35,508 bases of DNA from positions 1 to 35,508 of the forward strand of contig NZ_JAIUJS010000012.1 in assembly GCF_020166345.1 (NCBI RefSeq). The letters are read 5' to 3'. Shown one piece after another: positions 8,673 to 15,967 of this stretch (within the stretch, counting starts at the first letter, position 1; each line of letters starts with the position of its first letter). This DNA is from Winogradskyella vincentii (GTDB taxonomy: Bacteria; Bacteroidota; Bacteroidia; Flavobacteriales; Flavobacteriaceae). The position numbers and the translations under genes are program-made. The notes beneath the pieces are model-generated. The model saw only the letters and a program-made list of their open reading frames with translations, ran no database searches and was not told the origin of the DNA.

Positions 8673-9323
8673 TTAGAATGCGCCACCTCCATCATCATCG
8701 TCATCATCGTCATCATCGTCACAAACTACACCATGTGCAATAATGAAAATTTCTCCTGAAATATCTGATAAAGAGTAAGAATCCGATGAGGCATCATCTA
8801 ATTCATTTTGGTGAGGATATTGACCTGGTGCCACAGTAGCATTACCATTATTACCTATTGGATAAGGCAGTTCACCAACATATAAATGCGTTTCATTTAA
8901 TACAAAACCGTCAAGCATGTCAAAATCTACATCAACTGTCCCAAGGGCTTCGTCATAATTAACACTTAAGGATCCTACAAGAGTTCCTTTATCAGTATCG
9001 CATTGACCAGCACCAGAATACAGATCGAAGGTGTATTCACCTGCTGATAATGGACCAATAGTCCAGCCCCAACGATTAAATCCATCGTTTAAAAAACAAG
9101 TGGATGCTTCATCTCCTCCTATAGCAAATAATGTTTCACAAGATGCTTCATCTTCTTCCTCGTCTGATGCATCATCATCCTCTGGCTCATTATCATCTGC
9201 TGTAGTGCTAGAATCGTTTGCTATAGAATTTAATTGCAGGCTTTCTAATTCCACAGGTTCAGTTTCGCAACCGAATGACAGTAAAAGTGTAATACAAATA
9301 ACTAATGTGGTTAATTTTTTCAT
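8673..9323 (-). CDS. Acidic surface lipoprotein
   Basis: 216 aa from the ATG at 9323. A longer in-frame start at 9374 would put 17 residues ahead of the signal peptide and is rejected. The N-terminus MKKLTTLVICITLLLSFGC ends in a lipobox (SFGC). The mature start CETEPVELE is acidic soon after Cys, in keeping with Bacteroidota lipoprotein export signals. A low-complexity Asp/Glu segment follows (EPEDDDASDEEEDEAS). The central part (about 65-175) looks beta-rich, with a repeated Gly/Tyr pattern. The C-terminus carries a run of about eleven Asp residues before GGGAF. No family is recognised. The acid tail may bind calcium, which is inference. Confidence 0.8.
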   Translation of the reverse strand: MKKLTTLVICITLLLSFGCETEPVELESLQLNSIANDSSTTADDNEPEDDDASDEEEDEASCETLFAIGGDEASTCFLNDGFNRWGWTIGPLSAGEYTFDLYSGAGQCDTDKGTLVGSLSVNYDEALGTVDVDFDMLDGFVLNETHLYVGELPYPIGNNGNATVAPGQYPHQNELDDASSDSYSLSDISGEIFIIAHGVVCDDDDDDDDDDGGGAF

Positions 9324-9564
9324 GATAGATATATTTGGGACTCTAAATTTAGACCTATATCCTATAAAGCACAAATTTTTTCGATGTACGGTAAATAATA
9401 TTCTTATTTATCTTACATAAGTGTGGTTTTAAGATTTTATACCTATCCAAAAAAACCTGTGCACATAACCCCTCAACACTGACTCCCGTCATTTTAAAAA
9501 CGACCTGGTCTTCCTACTTTTATTAGGCTAAAAAGCATTATTAATAACGTCTAATACTAAAGCC

Positions 9565-9930
9565 ATGGGAAAAATAAGCACCTCAGCACGACAAATCACT
9601 TTGTATTACAGTTCTAAATCCGTTAGAGCCAAGCAAACTATGGTCTATGCCATAGCCGAAGGCTTACCAGTGTCTTCAATTGACATTACAAAAACACCAT
9701 TAACAGGCACACAGATTGCCAATTTGGCCTCTCGATTAGGTATAGAAATTAAGGATTTGGTGAACCAAGATCACCCAGCTTACGAGCGTAAGTTTGTGCA
9801 TCACGACTTCTCAGACAGAGATTGGATGAAAATGATACAGCACAATCCAGAAATCATGAAACAGCCTATTGCTCTCAGAGGCGATATTGCTATACTGGTA
9901 GAAACACCAACGGATATTATTAAGATTTAG
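9565..9930 (+). CDS. ArsC/Spx-fold protein lacking any cysteine
   Basis: 121 aa. The N-terminal ITLYYSSKSVRAKQTMVYA aligns in shape with the ArsC family start (xLYxxxxCxxSRxTxxx), followed by a helix-strand pattern of the arsenate reductase/Spx thioredoxin fold. The tail includes MKQPIALRGDIAILVETP, similar to the (R/K)Px region of ArsC proteins. The whole protein contains no Cys, so the catalytic thiol of arsenate reductases is absent and enzyme activity of that kind is not expected. A structural or regulatory role is more likely. It overlaps the convergent small membrane gene by 11 bp at the 3' end. The family call is moderate; the loss of Cys is seen directly. Confidence 0.75.
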   Translation: MGKISTSARQITLYYSSKSVRAKQTMVYAIAEGLPVSSIDITKTPLTGTQIANLASRLGIEIKDLVNQDHPAYERKFVHHDFSDRDWMKMIQHNPEIMKQPIALRGDIAILVETPTDIIKI

Positions 9931-10111
9931 CTTGCGATTCTTTCACCAAGCCATAACTTAATACTGCTGGAATAATAAATCCCAGTACACTGACCCAAAT
10001 TGGTATCTCGGCATTGTCTACGGATAACTCTAAATTTAAAACAACGCGGAGCAGATGCAGTAATGCTACAACAGCCAATAGTACTGCTACTATTTTGGTA
10101 TATGGTTTCAT
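9920..10111 (-). CDS. Small two-helix membrane protein
   Basis: 63 aa with two predicted membrane helices, residues about 6-28 (IVAVLLAVVALLHLLRVVL) and 37-56 (PIWVSVLGFIIPAVLSYGLV). Lys near both ends suggests that the termini face the cytoplasm. The 3' end overlaps the ArsC-like gene on the opposite strand by 11 bp. Small proteins of this shape are common and uncharacterised in flavobacteria. An antisense 91-aa frame over the same bases is less credible. Confidence 0.7.
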   Translation of the reverse strand: MKPYTKIVAVLLAVVALLHLLRVVLNLELSVDNAEIPIWVSVLGFIIPAVLSYGLVKESQAKS

Positions 10112-10467
10112 ATGTATTGGTTTTTAGTGATGTCATAATGTTAATTCCCATTGCTCATATTGATAAAATTCCGTCAATTCGAGTGAATTTTAGGAGTGAA
10201 ACGAATAAAATTTGTATCGAGAATACGAATTTTAGTTTTCTAAATAGTTCTCGATACAATTTTTTCCTCCTCTAGTCCGAAAAAACCACTCGAACTGACG
10301 TTGTAAAAACCATAAGCATTTAAAATACACAATGGTTAGCCAATACAAATGTAGGCGCTACCAGTGGTAGAAAGTATGATATTGGTCAATAATAAGAAGC
10401 AATGCTCAACCCAAAAACTCCAAATTTAGCATTGTCATTCCGAGGGCGCGAAGGAACCGAAGGAATC
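10112..10467. other. 356-bp gene-free stretch made of repeats
   Basis: The region lies upstream of the small membrane gene and downstream of the 145-aa gene. It contains the nested palindrome at 10172-10300 and a second repeat-like sequence near 10430-10470. About 130 bp between them (10301-10430) shows nothing identifiable. Confidence 0.6.
10172..10300. repeat. Nested palindromic intergenic element
   Basis: The outer arms are CGTCAATTCGAGTG (10172-10185) and CACTCGAACTGACG (10287-10300), complementary at 13 of 14 positions. The inner arms TTGTATCGAGAA (10212-10223) and TTCTCGATACAA (10248-10259) are perfectly complementary around a 24-nt loop. The whole 129 bp could fold into one long hairpin. 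From memory, sequences with these arms recur between genes in many Flavobacteriaceae, so a dispersed REP-like element is likely. No ORF is involved. Confidence 0.75.
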
Positions 10468-10470
10468 TCA
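10430..10470. repeat. Short dispersed-type repeat (CATTCCGAG...AGGAATCTC) overlapping a stop codon
   Basis: The bases from GCATTGTCATTCCGAG to AGGAATCTCA form a short hairpin-capable unit with ATTCC/GGAAT arms. This type of sequence is common between genes in Bacteroidota, as I recall it. Its right end supplies the TGA stop (10468-10470, read on the minus strand) of the adjacent gene. Confidence 0.45.
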
Positions 10471-10905
10471 ACCTAATAACTCAATAAGCAGGTTGTTGTA
10501 TTTATTAATATTAATTAAACGCAGATTAAGGTCTATACGCTTGTTTTTATAGTCTTTTTTAAGGTAAGATATCATAAGGAACAGGCTTTCTATGAGCTTT
10601 TCTAAATCATAGTCTAGAGCACGTTTTATCTTGTATTGCTCTGTAAGTTCTTTAGTCACTTTTTTACGCGAAATCGCCAAATAGGGCAACTCATATCGTA
10701 CGGCTGCAGAAAGCTCGTCCAACTCCAGGTTTTTAATAATCTCCACACGCCGTTTATCATCTATATCCATAGACAATGCCACATCCATTAAAAACTTAAG
10801 GTTAAGCTTGGCCTCAGTACGCAAAGCACGTTTTACGACACCAATTTTAGAGGCTTGTGAGGCGCCTTCTTTGGCAACGTCGTAAATGTCTTTGATGATG
10901 CTCAT
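10468..10905 (-). CDS. Cytoplasmic helical hypothetical protein
   Basis: 145 aa with no signal peptide and no membrane helix. The composition is mostly helical and charged, with heptad-like Leu/Ile spacing around KELTEQYKIKRALDYDLEKL. There is a Gly/Ala-poor C-terminus with NxNKYNNL. No family is recognised. It is the last gene of the leftward run that starts at 15697 (or at 12075 if there is a second promoter), 16 nt after a 44-aa membrane peptide gene. Its stop codon lies inside a repeat-like intergenic sequence, so the C-terminus may have been reset by insertion of that element. Confidence 0.7.
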   Translation of the reverse strand: MSIIKDIYDVAKEGASQASKIGVVKRALRTEAKLNLKFLMDVALSMDIDDKRRVEIIKNLELDELSAAVRYELPYLAISRKKVTKELTEQYKIKRALDYDLEKLIESLFLMISYLKKDYKNKRIDLNLRLININKYNNLLIELLG

Positions 10906-10921
10906 TACTTTAAAAATTAAA

Positions 10922-11056
10922 TCAAATAGATAATACTACCATTACTAACAAATAGGCAATTAGCGCCCATAACGTGATTTGTAGTACAATTTTTGCTTGC
11001 TTTTTATGTCCTGTAATATAAAGGATTAAAGCAGCAATAAAACCTAGTGCTATCAT
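10922..11056 (-). CDS. 44-aa hydrophobic membrane peptide
   Basis: Start ATG at 11056, stop TGA at 10922-10924. The translation has two hydrophobic stretches, residues about 2-15 (IALGFIAALILYIT) and 26-44 (QITLWALIAYLLVMVVL), separated by a basic loop GHKKQAK. The gene fits neatly between its neighbours, 15 nt after the upstream gene and 16 nt before the next, which supports it as real despite its size. The function is unknown; it could be a small membrane regulator or a toxin-like peptide. Confidence 0.55.
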   Translation of the reverse strand: MIALGFIAALILYITGHKKQAKIVLQITLWALIAYLLVMVVLSI

Positions 11057-11071
11057 AATTTTATTAATCTA

Positions 11072-11449
11072 TTATCCTGTCATACCCTCAACGAAAACTT
11101 GAACGAACTCCTTCATTTTTGAAATGATGCGCTCTCCTATTTCTCGTGCTTTTAAAATACTTGGACGATTATCTAAGCATTTAAATACTTCATTTCTAAT
11201 AGGTTCTTGACCACTGTAAATATAACTTTCTAGTAACGCATTAAATTGTTTCTTATCTAAGCCTTCTTCCTCACAGAGTTTTGCCAAGGCCAATATTTTC
11301 TCCTGTTGCCAATACTTTTCAAACTCGTCTTGGATGGCATCCTCATAATATTCATAGGATTCCTCTACCTGATCTTTAACTGCGCTAATTTGAGAACTTA
11401 AAATCTGTATGGATATAAACAACAATATAATTGTGCATTTAATCTTCAT
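11072..11449 (-). CDS. Small secreted helical protein resembling an HsdR C-terminal domain
   Basis: 125 aa. Residues 1-20 form a signal peptide (CTIILLFISIQILSSQ). The mature part is acidic and helical: EESYEYYEDAIQDEFEKYW, then CEEEGLDKKQFNALLESY, EPIRNEVFKCL and PSILKAREIGERIISKMKEF. The second half resembles, from memory, the extreme C-terminal helical segment of type I restriction HsdR subunits, including the LDxxxFxxLLExYxxxGxxPxRxxV pattern. This is not certain. If right, a cytoplasmic domain has been placed behind an export signal. It lies 11 nt after the 204-aa secreted protein gene and 15 nt before the 44-aa peptide gene, so all are probably cotranscribed. Confidence 0.65.
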   Translation of the reverse strand: MKIKCTIILLFISIQILSSQISAVKDQVEESYEYYEDAIQDEFEKYWQQEKILALAKLCEEEGLDKKQFNALLESYIYSGQEPIRNEVFKCLDNRPSILKAREIGERIISKMKEFVQVFVEGMTG

Positions 11450-11460
11450 AACAACTAGAA

Positions 11461-12075
11461 TTAATTAAACCAACGATCCAGTCGTCTCTTGGTTCTGTCA
11501 AATGCCGTACGTTCCCAAATGACTTCAAAGCCATTCCAGAACACCCGCACTTTATCACCACCATCGCGATAAAGTATAAATTTAATATCCTCGTATTCTA
11601 TGTAAACATTATTAACGTCATTTTCATCCTTCATATAATCCTTATGCTTTTCTTTAACTTTATTTATACGCCTTAAGAGTTGTTGCGCCTCATTCAAAGG
11701 AATATATCTAAAACCATAAGCAGTACCTATATTTCCGTTTGCATCCTTATTATTTCCAAAAAAGGCTAATAGCAGTCCTTTTTCATTAACTTCTGAGCAA
11801 TTAAAAGCAACAGAAATTAATCCTGCTGAATTATCTGAAGCAAGACTTTCTGTTTCAAACTTGATTTCGTTTTCACCAGCTGGACCAATTATATAATTCA
11901 TTATATATTCCTTGGATCTAAACTGGCTAATTTCTTTAGCTACTTCTTTTTTGTCAGCGTCTGCAGCGACAAAACTTAATGCCGCCAAACCTACAGGTAT
12001 TAATATTTCTTCAGTGTTTTGTGCATATGAATACTGTTGCACTATTAAAAGTACAATTATCAAAATTCTTTTCAT
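11461..12075 (-). CDS. Secreted hypothetical protein
   Basis: 204 aa with a signal peptide (residues 1-18, ending YSYAQ). The mature region starts with a short hydrophobic helix (EEILIPVGLAALSFVAADA). It continues as mixed alpha/beta with Asn/Gly-rich loops (FFGNNKDANGNIGTAYGF). It ends in a beta pair, YIEYEDIKFILYRDGG and KVRVFWNGFEVIW, with a basic tail. I do not recognise a family. A 126-nt gap separates it from the upstream DUF998-like gene, so it could have its own promoter. It is followed closely by the 125-aa secreted protein gene. Confidence 0.75.
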   Translation of the reverse strand: MKRILIIVLLIVQQYSYAQNTEEILIPVGLAALSFVAADADKKEVAKEISQFRSKEYIMNYIIGPAGENEIKFETESLASDNSAGLISVAFNCSEVNEKGLLLAFFGNNKDANGNIGTAYGFRYIPLNEAQQLLRRINKVKEKHKDYMKDENDVNNVYIEYEDIKFILYRDGGDKVRVFWNGFEVIWERTAFDRTKRRLDRWFN

Positions 12076-12201
12076 AAGTAAATTATAGGTTTATAAATAA
12101 GTTTAATTTTATAAGGGTAGTAATCTAAAAGCTATTAAAAAATCTTAAAGGGAAAATAAATTTACAATAGTATAATCTATGTTTAAATGACATTTATCAT
12201 A

Positions 12202-12930
12202 TTATTTTTTAACCCCAAACATCCGTTTTCCTATGGCCTTAACATCATCTATGGCTTTGCCTTTTACCAACCAGGAAATCCCAAAGGGTATCACGGCTGT
12301 GGTTTCAAAAATATAGACGTAGTAATCATGGATAATAAACGCTTCTGTGATAAAATGCTCTATGGCAATGCAAACTAGTATTAATGCTACGGAAATAAAT
12401 ACCAAGTTGCCACACCATTTGTACAGGCTATGGTTGCCATCATCTGAGCCTCTTGTAAACTTGTAGCGCGACATCCAACCCATACAGAGGATAAACACAC
12501 CAGCACTTATTAAATGAACCGAATTAGCCCAATCTTTGTTATGTCCAAAAAGTGGAAGTTCACAAGCTTTGCACATGGTATCAATATCCACATTTGTACT
12601 TCCCATACAACTGGTTGGTATAAACACTACCACTAATGCCGCCAAACCACCAATGTTGGTTAAAAAGTCATCACTGATGGTCTCTGTAGCTTTATCTATT
12701 TTATAGCCTTTATAGGACAGTAAAAACAAGCCAAAAGCAGAGAGTATAATTATAAATATAAGCGAAGGTAAGGTACTGTAATAGTAATGACTAATTGAGG
12801 CATAAAAGTCCCAAGCCGCTAATGGTAATACAATAGGCAGAAATAACCCAAGCGTCCCTATGAGCTTACGTATGCGATAATCGGAGTGTTGGAGGTCTGT
12901 GGTTGGCATTTGCTTTATTTTAAGATTCAT
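12202..12930 (-). CDS. Multi-pass membrane protein, DUF998-like
   Basis: 242 aa with about six or seven membrane helices: LIGTLGLFLPIVLPLAAW, LPSLIFIIILSAFGLFLL, IGGLAALVVVFIPTS, VHLISAGVFILCMGWM, LVFISVALILVCIAIE and VYIFETTAVIPFGISWLV. The features ISHYYYSTLPSL, FLLSYKGYK, FIPTS and VHLISAG resemble DUF998-type membrane proteins, whose function is unknown. The listed start could be replaced by the internal Met at 12909 (MPTTDLQ). Both leave a short cytoplasmic N-terminus. It begins 15 nt after the secreted metalloprotease-like gene, so they share a transcript. Confident as a membrane protein, moderate on family. Confidence 0.8.
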   Translation of the reverse strand: MNLKIKQMPTTDLQHSDYRIRKLIGTLGLFLPIVLPLAAWDFYASISHYYYSTLPSLIFIIILSAFGLFLLSYKGYKIDKATETISDDFLTNIGGLAALVVVFIPTSCMGSTNVDIDTMCKACELPLFGHNKDWANSVHLISAGVFILCMGWMSRYKFTRGSDDGNHSLYKWCGNLVFISVALILVCIAIEHFITEAFIIHDYYVYIFETTAVIPFGISWLVKGKAIDDVKAIGKRMFGVKK

Positions 12931-12945
12931 AAAAACAGACCAATC

Positions 12946-13593
12946 TTATTGCGGAATTAATGCCCTAGTCAATTTCCCAATTTGATATGGTGGATCGTTC
13001 TTCTTTAAGAAAAAGCTTCTGAAAAGTGGCTTATTTAGAAAATGATTAAATCCTAAAACATGCATATATTCGTGTATTAGATGCGAAGCATACTTTTCCT
13101 TGGAATTGTTCTCAAAGAATAATCTACCAGATTTTATTCTCCCGCAGGATGTACTTCCCAATACATTACCACGTAAATCTGGATCCAGGTCTAAATATAA
13201 ATCAATTATTTGGTCATTTAAATTCCCTAATCCGTCATTTCCTTTAACTAATAATTCAAATATTTCTTCGGCATTATATCGCTTTTTGGTTCTGTTTTCA
13301 GCCTTACACTTTTTGTTAACCTTATTTTTTATTCGTGTATTCTTATAACGCATTTTTACAACTTTACTTTTAAAACTATCTTTATCCATTACTTCATCCA
13401 ACCATAAAAGGCCATTTTTAGTTTTCATCTTATCAGCGTCATCAAACTGATCTGTAAACCTTACATGAAATCTCCCAACTGTAATTGAATCCGTGTAAAG
13501 ACTTTTGTTGAACTCAATTGAGTTTTTATTAATATTGTCTTGACTCATTCCAAAAAGAGGTATTAAAACAATAAATGAAATAAATACTTTCAT
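12946..13593 (-). CDS. Secreted HExxHxxGxxH metalloprotease-like protein
   Basis: 215 aa with a signal peptide (residues 1-17, ending FGMSQ). The zinc-binding motif of metzincin-type proteases is complete: HEYMHVLGFNH at residues 174-184, giving zinc ligands His174, His178 and His184 and catalytic Glu175. The 31 residues after it contain no Met, so the usual Met-turn is missing; instead there is a PPYQIG segment. The middle region is very basic (KMRYKNTRIKNKVNKKCKAE). It sits 10 nt after the 697-aa TSP3 protein gene and 15 nt before the DUF998-like gene. The zinc protease fold is well supported. The substrate is unknown, but processing of the cotranscribed envelope protein is a reasonable guess. 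Confidence 0.8.
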   Translation of the reverse strand: MKVFISFIVLIPLFGMSQDNINKNSIEFNKSLYTDSITVGRFHVRFTDQFDDADKMKTKNGLLWLDEVMDKDSFKSKVVKMRYKNTRIKNKVNKKCKAENRTKKRYNAEEIFELLVKGNDGLGNLNDQIIDLYLDLDPDLRGNVLGSTSCGRIKSGRLFFENNSKEKYASHLIHEYMHVLGFNHFLNKPLFRSFFLKKNDPPYQIGKLTRALIPQ

Positions 13594-13603
13594 ATACCAA
13601 ATT

Positions 13604-15697
13604 TTAATTTGAACTTCTAGCTAGATTGAACATAGGTATATCTATTACTAAAGAAGCAGATACTTTAATAATGTTTTTTTCATCTAAGACATTGTTCTCT
13701 TCAATTTTTCTTAGTAGTGGAGAATATTGCACCCCTACAGATATAGCAAATGGTGAATTTCTAAATCCATGAACATAAAATAATCCTGGTGCGAATATTT
13801 GTTCCCAAGTAATTTCTTCAGGCAATCCTTCAGCTTCATCGTTAGTAAGTCTATAACTAAAAGGTGCACCAATATCTATTGCAGATAGAAATATACTATG
13901 AGACGCAGATTCGTTTTTATCTTTTTTATTCTTTTTGGAAAAACTAAATCCAATTGGTGCTGTAATACCTAAGCTACCGCTATCACTATCTGAAAATTCA
14001 TAATTAGCGGAAATACCTGGATATGCATTTAAATCTATGGACCACTTTGCCTGTCTTTTAATTCGATAAGAACTCACTGGTAAAGCATATTTATCCAGAA
14101 TTTGAGTGACTTCATTAGATGCTCCATCTTTCAATTCTGAGGCATTTACCATATCTACAAGGAAATTACCATAAAAAGAAACCTGCTTAACTAACTTGTT
14201 GTCATTTTCTAAACCAGTAATGTTCTTAAGAAAGCTTAATGTATGTATTAAGCTTTTACCATACGATTTTTCACTAATACTATTTAAAAAATTGTTCAGG
14301 TCTTTCGAAAGCGGTAATAGTTTGTTGAGAAATTCATCGCTTTTTATACCAAAATTAGTACCATCAATAAAAGAAAGTGAATTTATTCCATTTAAAGACT
14401 CAATTGTCGATGTAATTAGTTCTGAATATTTCAATAAATAATCATCACTTTTAGTATCAGCTATAGCTTTGATATCATTGAATAAATTCTTAATTTCATC
14501 TACTTGCTGGATTACTAATTTTGTATCAGCATATATTATTTGAGGTTCAGAGACACTAGAAATGATATTCTTACTTCGACCTTCTTGATAAATCCAACCG
14601 AAGAAATAGCCCTGTTCGTCAGGAGTCATACTTGTAATATCATTTAGTTCAGCCCAAACTAAATCACCATTTTCACCTTTTATAATATTAGCTGATATTA
14701 GACTAAATGCGCCTAAAAATTGATCGATTCTGAACTTGTTGTCATTATACTCCTCACTTAACTTTTCAATAATTATTTGAGGATGAGTACCTTCTTTTAA
14801 TTCCATAATTAAATCACCTATTACCAAAGTATAATGACCCACAATACTTTCTTTGAATTCAGGAGAAGCTTTTAAGGCATTTAATGTGTTTAACGGTAGA
14901 TTATCTAAATCTGACTTAAAAGCTGTTATCCAGGTTTCTCCCATAGATGGTATTGCATAAGCTTCACTACTTTGTAATAGAAGATATGTTGTTGGCATTA
15001 ATTCTGAAGGATTCACTTTTATAGTAACATCCTTACCATTTTCTTTAAATTTTATTTCTAATTCTGTATTTAATCTATCATTGAAATTTTCAAAAAATGT
15101 TAATGCAATTTCCTTTTTCGATCTATCTACAAGGAATTTAGCTAAACCGTCTACAACTGATGTTAAACCACTATTTCCAGTAAACCCAGTAACACCTTCT
15201 AATGATATTGGTTTAATATTATCAGATGCTACATTCTTAAGTTTTTGAACCGATTTCATATATACTTCAAAATCAGAAACTTGTTTCAAAGTTGCTGGAC
15301 ATCCATTCATAAAATTATAGCCTGCTTCGTTAGGGCATAAATCAAATGCATCCCCAATACCATCTCCGTCAGCGTCAGCTTGACCTTCAATATCTTTAGT
15401 TGTTTTGATAGAATCTGCATCTTTCAATGCTTCTTCAATATCGAGTTTTGTAAATTCAATGGAATTATCGAAGGGATTTTCTAAAAAAGATAAAAATGTT
15501 TTAAGCCCTTCAATTTCTTCACTTTGTAATTCTGTTATATATACAGGATCATTAATAACTTTTCTAAGTTCGGTTTTTAATGAATCAATATTAGTTTCAC
15601 CTAAGAACTTAGCATTTAAGTATGCATTTTGACTATTTAATGAACTGAAGCTAATGGTTATGAGCAATAACCATAAAGTGACAATTTTGATTCTCAT
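13604..15697 (-). CDS. TSP3-containing envelope protein with beta-barrel-like C-terminus
   Basis: 697 aa with a signal peptide (residues 1-23, ending SLNSQ). Residues 108-134 carry a thrombospondin type 3 calcium-binding repeat (DADGDGIGDAFDLCPN, then NGCP), typical of flavobacterial envelope proteins. The long central part (about 140-550) is mainly helical and unrecognised, with many Asn/Asp/Ser. The last 130 residues alternate short beta strands (WSIDLNAYPGISANYEF, LGITAPIGFSF, FAISVGVQYSPLL, IIKVSASLVIDIPMF), as in outer-membrane barrels or membrane-anchored beta domains. It is the first gene of a leftward run with the metalloprotease-like and membrane protein genes. The outer-membrane location is inferred. 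Confidence 0.8.
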   Translation of the reverse strand: MRIKIVTLWLLLITISFSSLNSQNAYLNAKFLGETNIDSLKTELRKVINDPVYITELQSEEIEGLKTFLSFLENPFDNSIEFTKLDIEEALKDADSIKTTKDIEGQADADGDGIGDAFDLCPNEAGYNFMNGCPATLKQVSDFEVYMKSVQKLKNVASDNIKPISLEGVTGFTGNSGLTSVVDGLAKFLVDRSKKEIALTFFENFNDRLNTELEIKFKENGKDVTIKVNPSELMPTTYLLLQSSEAYAIPSMGETWITAFKSDLDNLPLNTLNALKASPEFKESIVGHYTLVIGDLIMELKEGTHPQIIIEKLSEEYNDNKFRIDQFLGAFSLISANIIKGENGDLVWAELNDITSMTPDEQGYFFGWIYQEGRSKNIISSVSEPQIIYADTKLVIQQVDEIKNLFNDIKAIADTKSDDYLLKYSELITSTIESLNGINSLSFIDGTNFGIKSDEFLNKLLPLSKDLNNFLNSISEKSYGKSLIHTLSFLKNITGLENDNKLVKQVSFYGNFLVDMVNASELKDGASNEVTQILDKYALPVSSYRIKRQAKWSIDLNAYPGISANYEFSDSDSGSLGITAPIGFSFSKKNKKDKNESASHSIFLSAIDIGAPFSYRLTNDEAEGLPEEITWEQIFAPGLFYVHGFRNSPFAISVGVQYSPLLRKIEENNVLDEKNIIKVSASLVIDIPMFNLARSSN

Positions 15698-15967
15698 AAT
15701 TCGGTTGGTTTTGGTTAATAGTTAAAATTAATAGCAAGCACAATAGTAGTACATACCCAATACTGGGTAAATTTTACATTTCGTGCGTCAACATCGAATT
15801 ATGTTAATCCGTACCTTAAGGATTGGTACTTAGTGAATTGTCTTAAAGTTAGTGAAAAATATAATACAGACAACGCTAAAGTTAATTTTGATATGAAAAA
15901 AAAGTTGCAACTACCGGTAGGAATTTTTCTACCTTAACTGTTCTATAAAAAAAGCAATTAAAAATTT
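15698..15967. promoter_or_regulatory. Divergent intergenic region with several short palindromes
   Basis: This stretch separates the leftward TSP3 gene from the rightward lipocalin-like lipoprotein gene and must hold promoters for both. Visible symmetry: TACCCA-ATAC-TGGGTA (15754-15769); interleaved arms AATCC/GGATT (15806-15810, 15820-15824) and GTACC/GGTAC (15811-15815, 15825-15829); the exact palindrome CTACCGGTAG (15911-15920) followed by CTACC (15929-15933). None is identified with a known regulator. Confidence 0.4.

Noticed and set aside
9031..9420. 129-codon plus-strand frame opposite the acidic lipoprotein
   Set aside because: Its Ser-rich run is the complement of the Asp/Glu-coding segment of the lipoprotein gene, so it is a shadow frame.
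10000..10275. 91-codon plus-strand frame
   Set aside because: Lies antisense to the small two-helix membrane protein and runs into the palindromic repeat; the composition looks like reverse-strand shadow.
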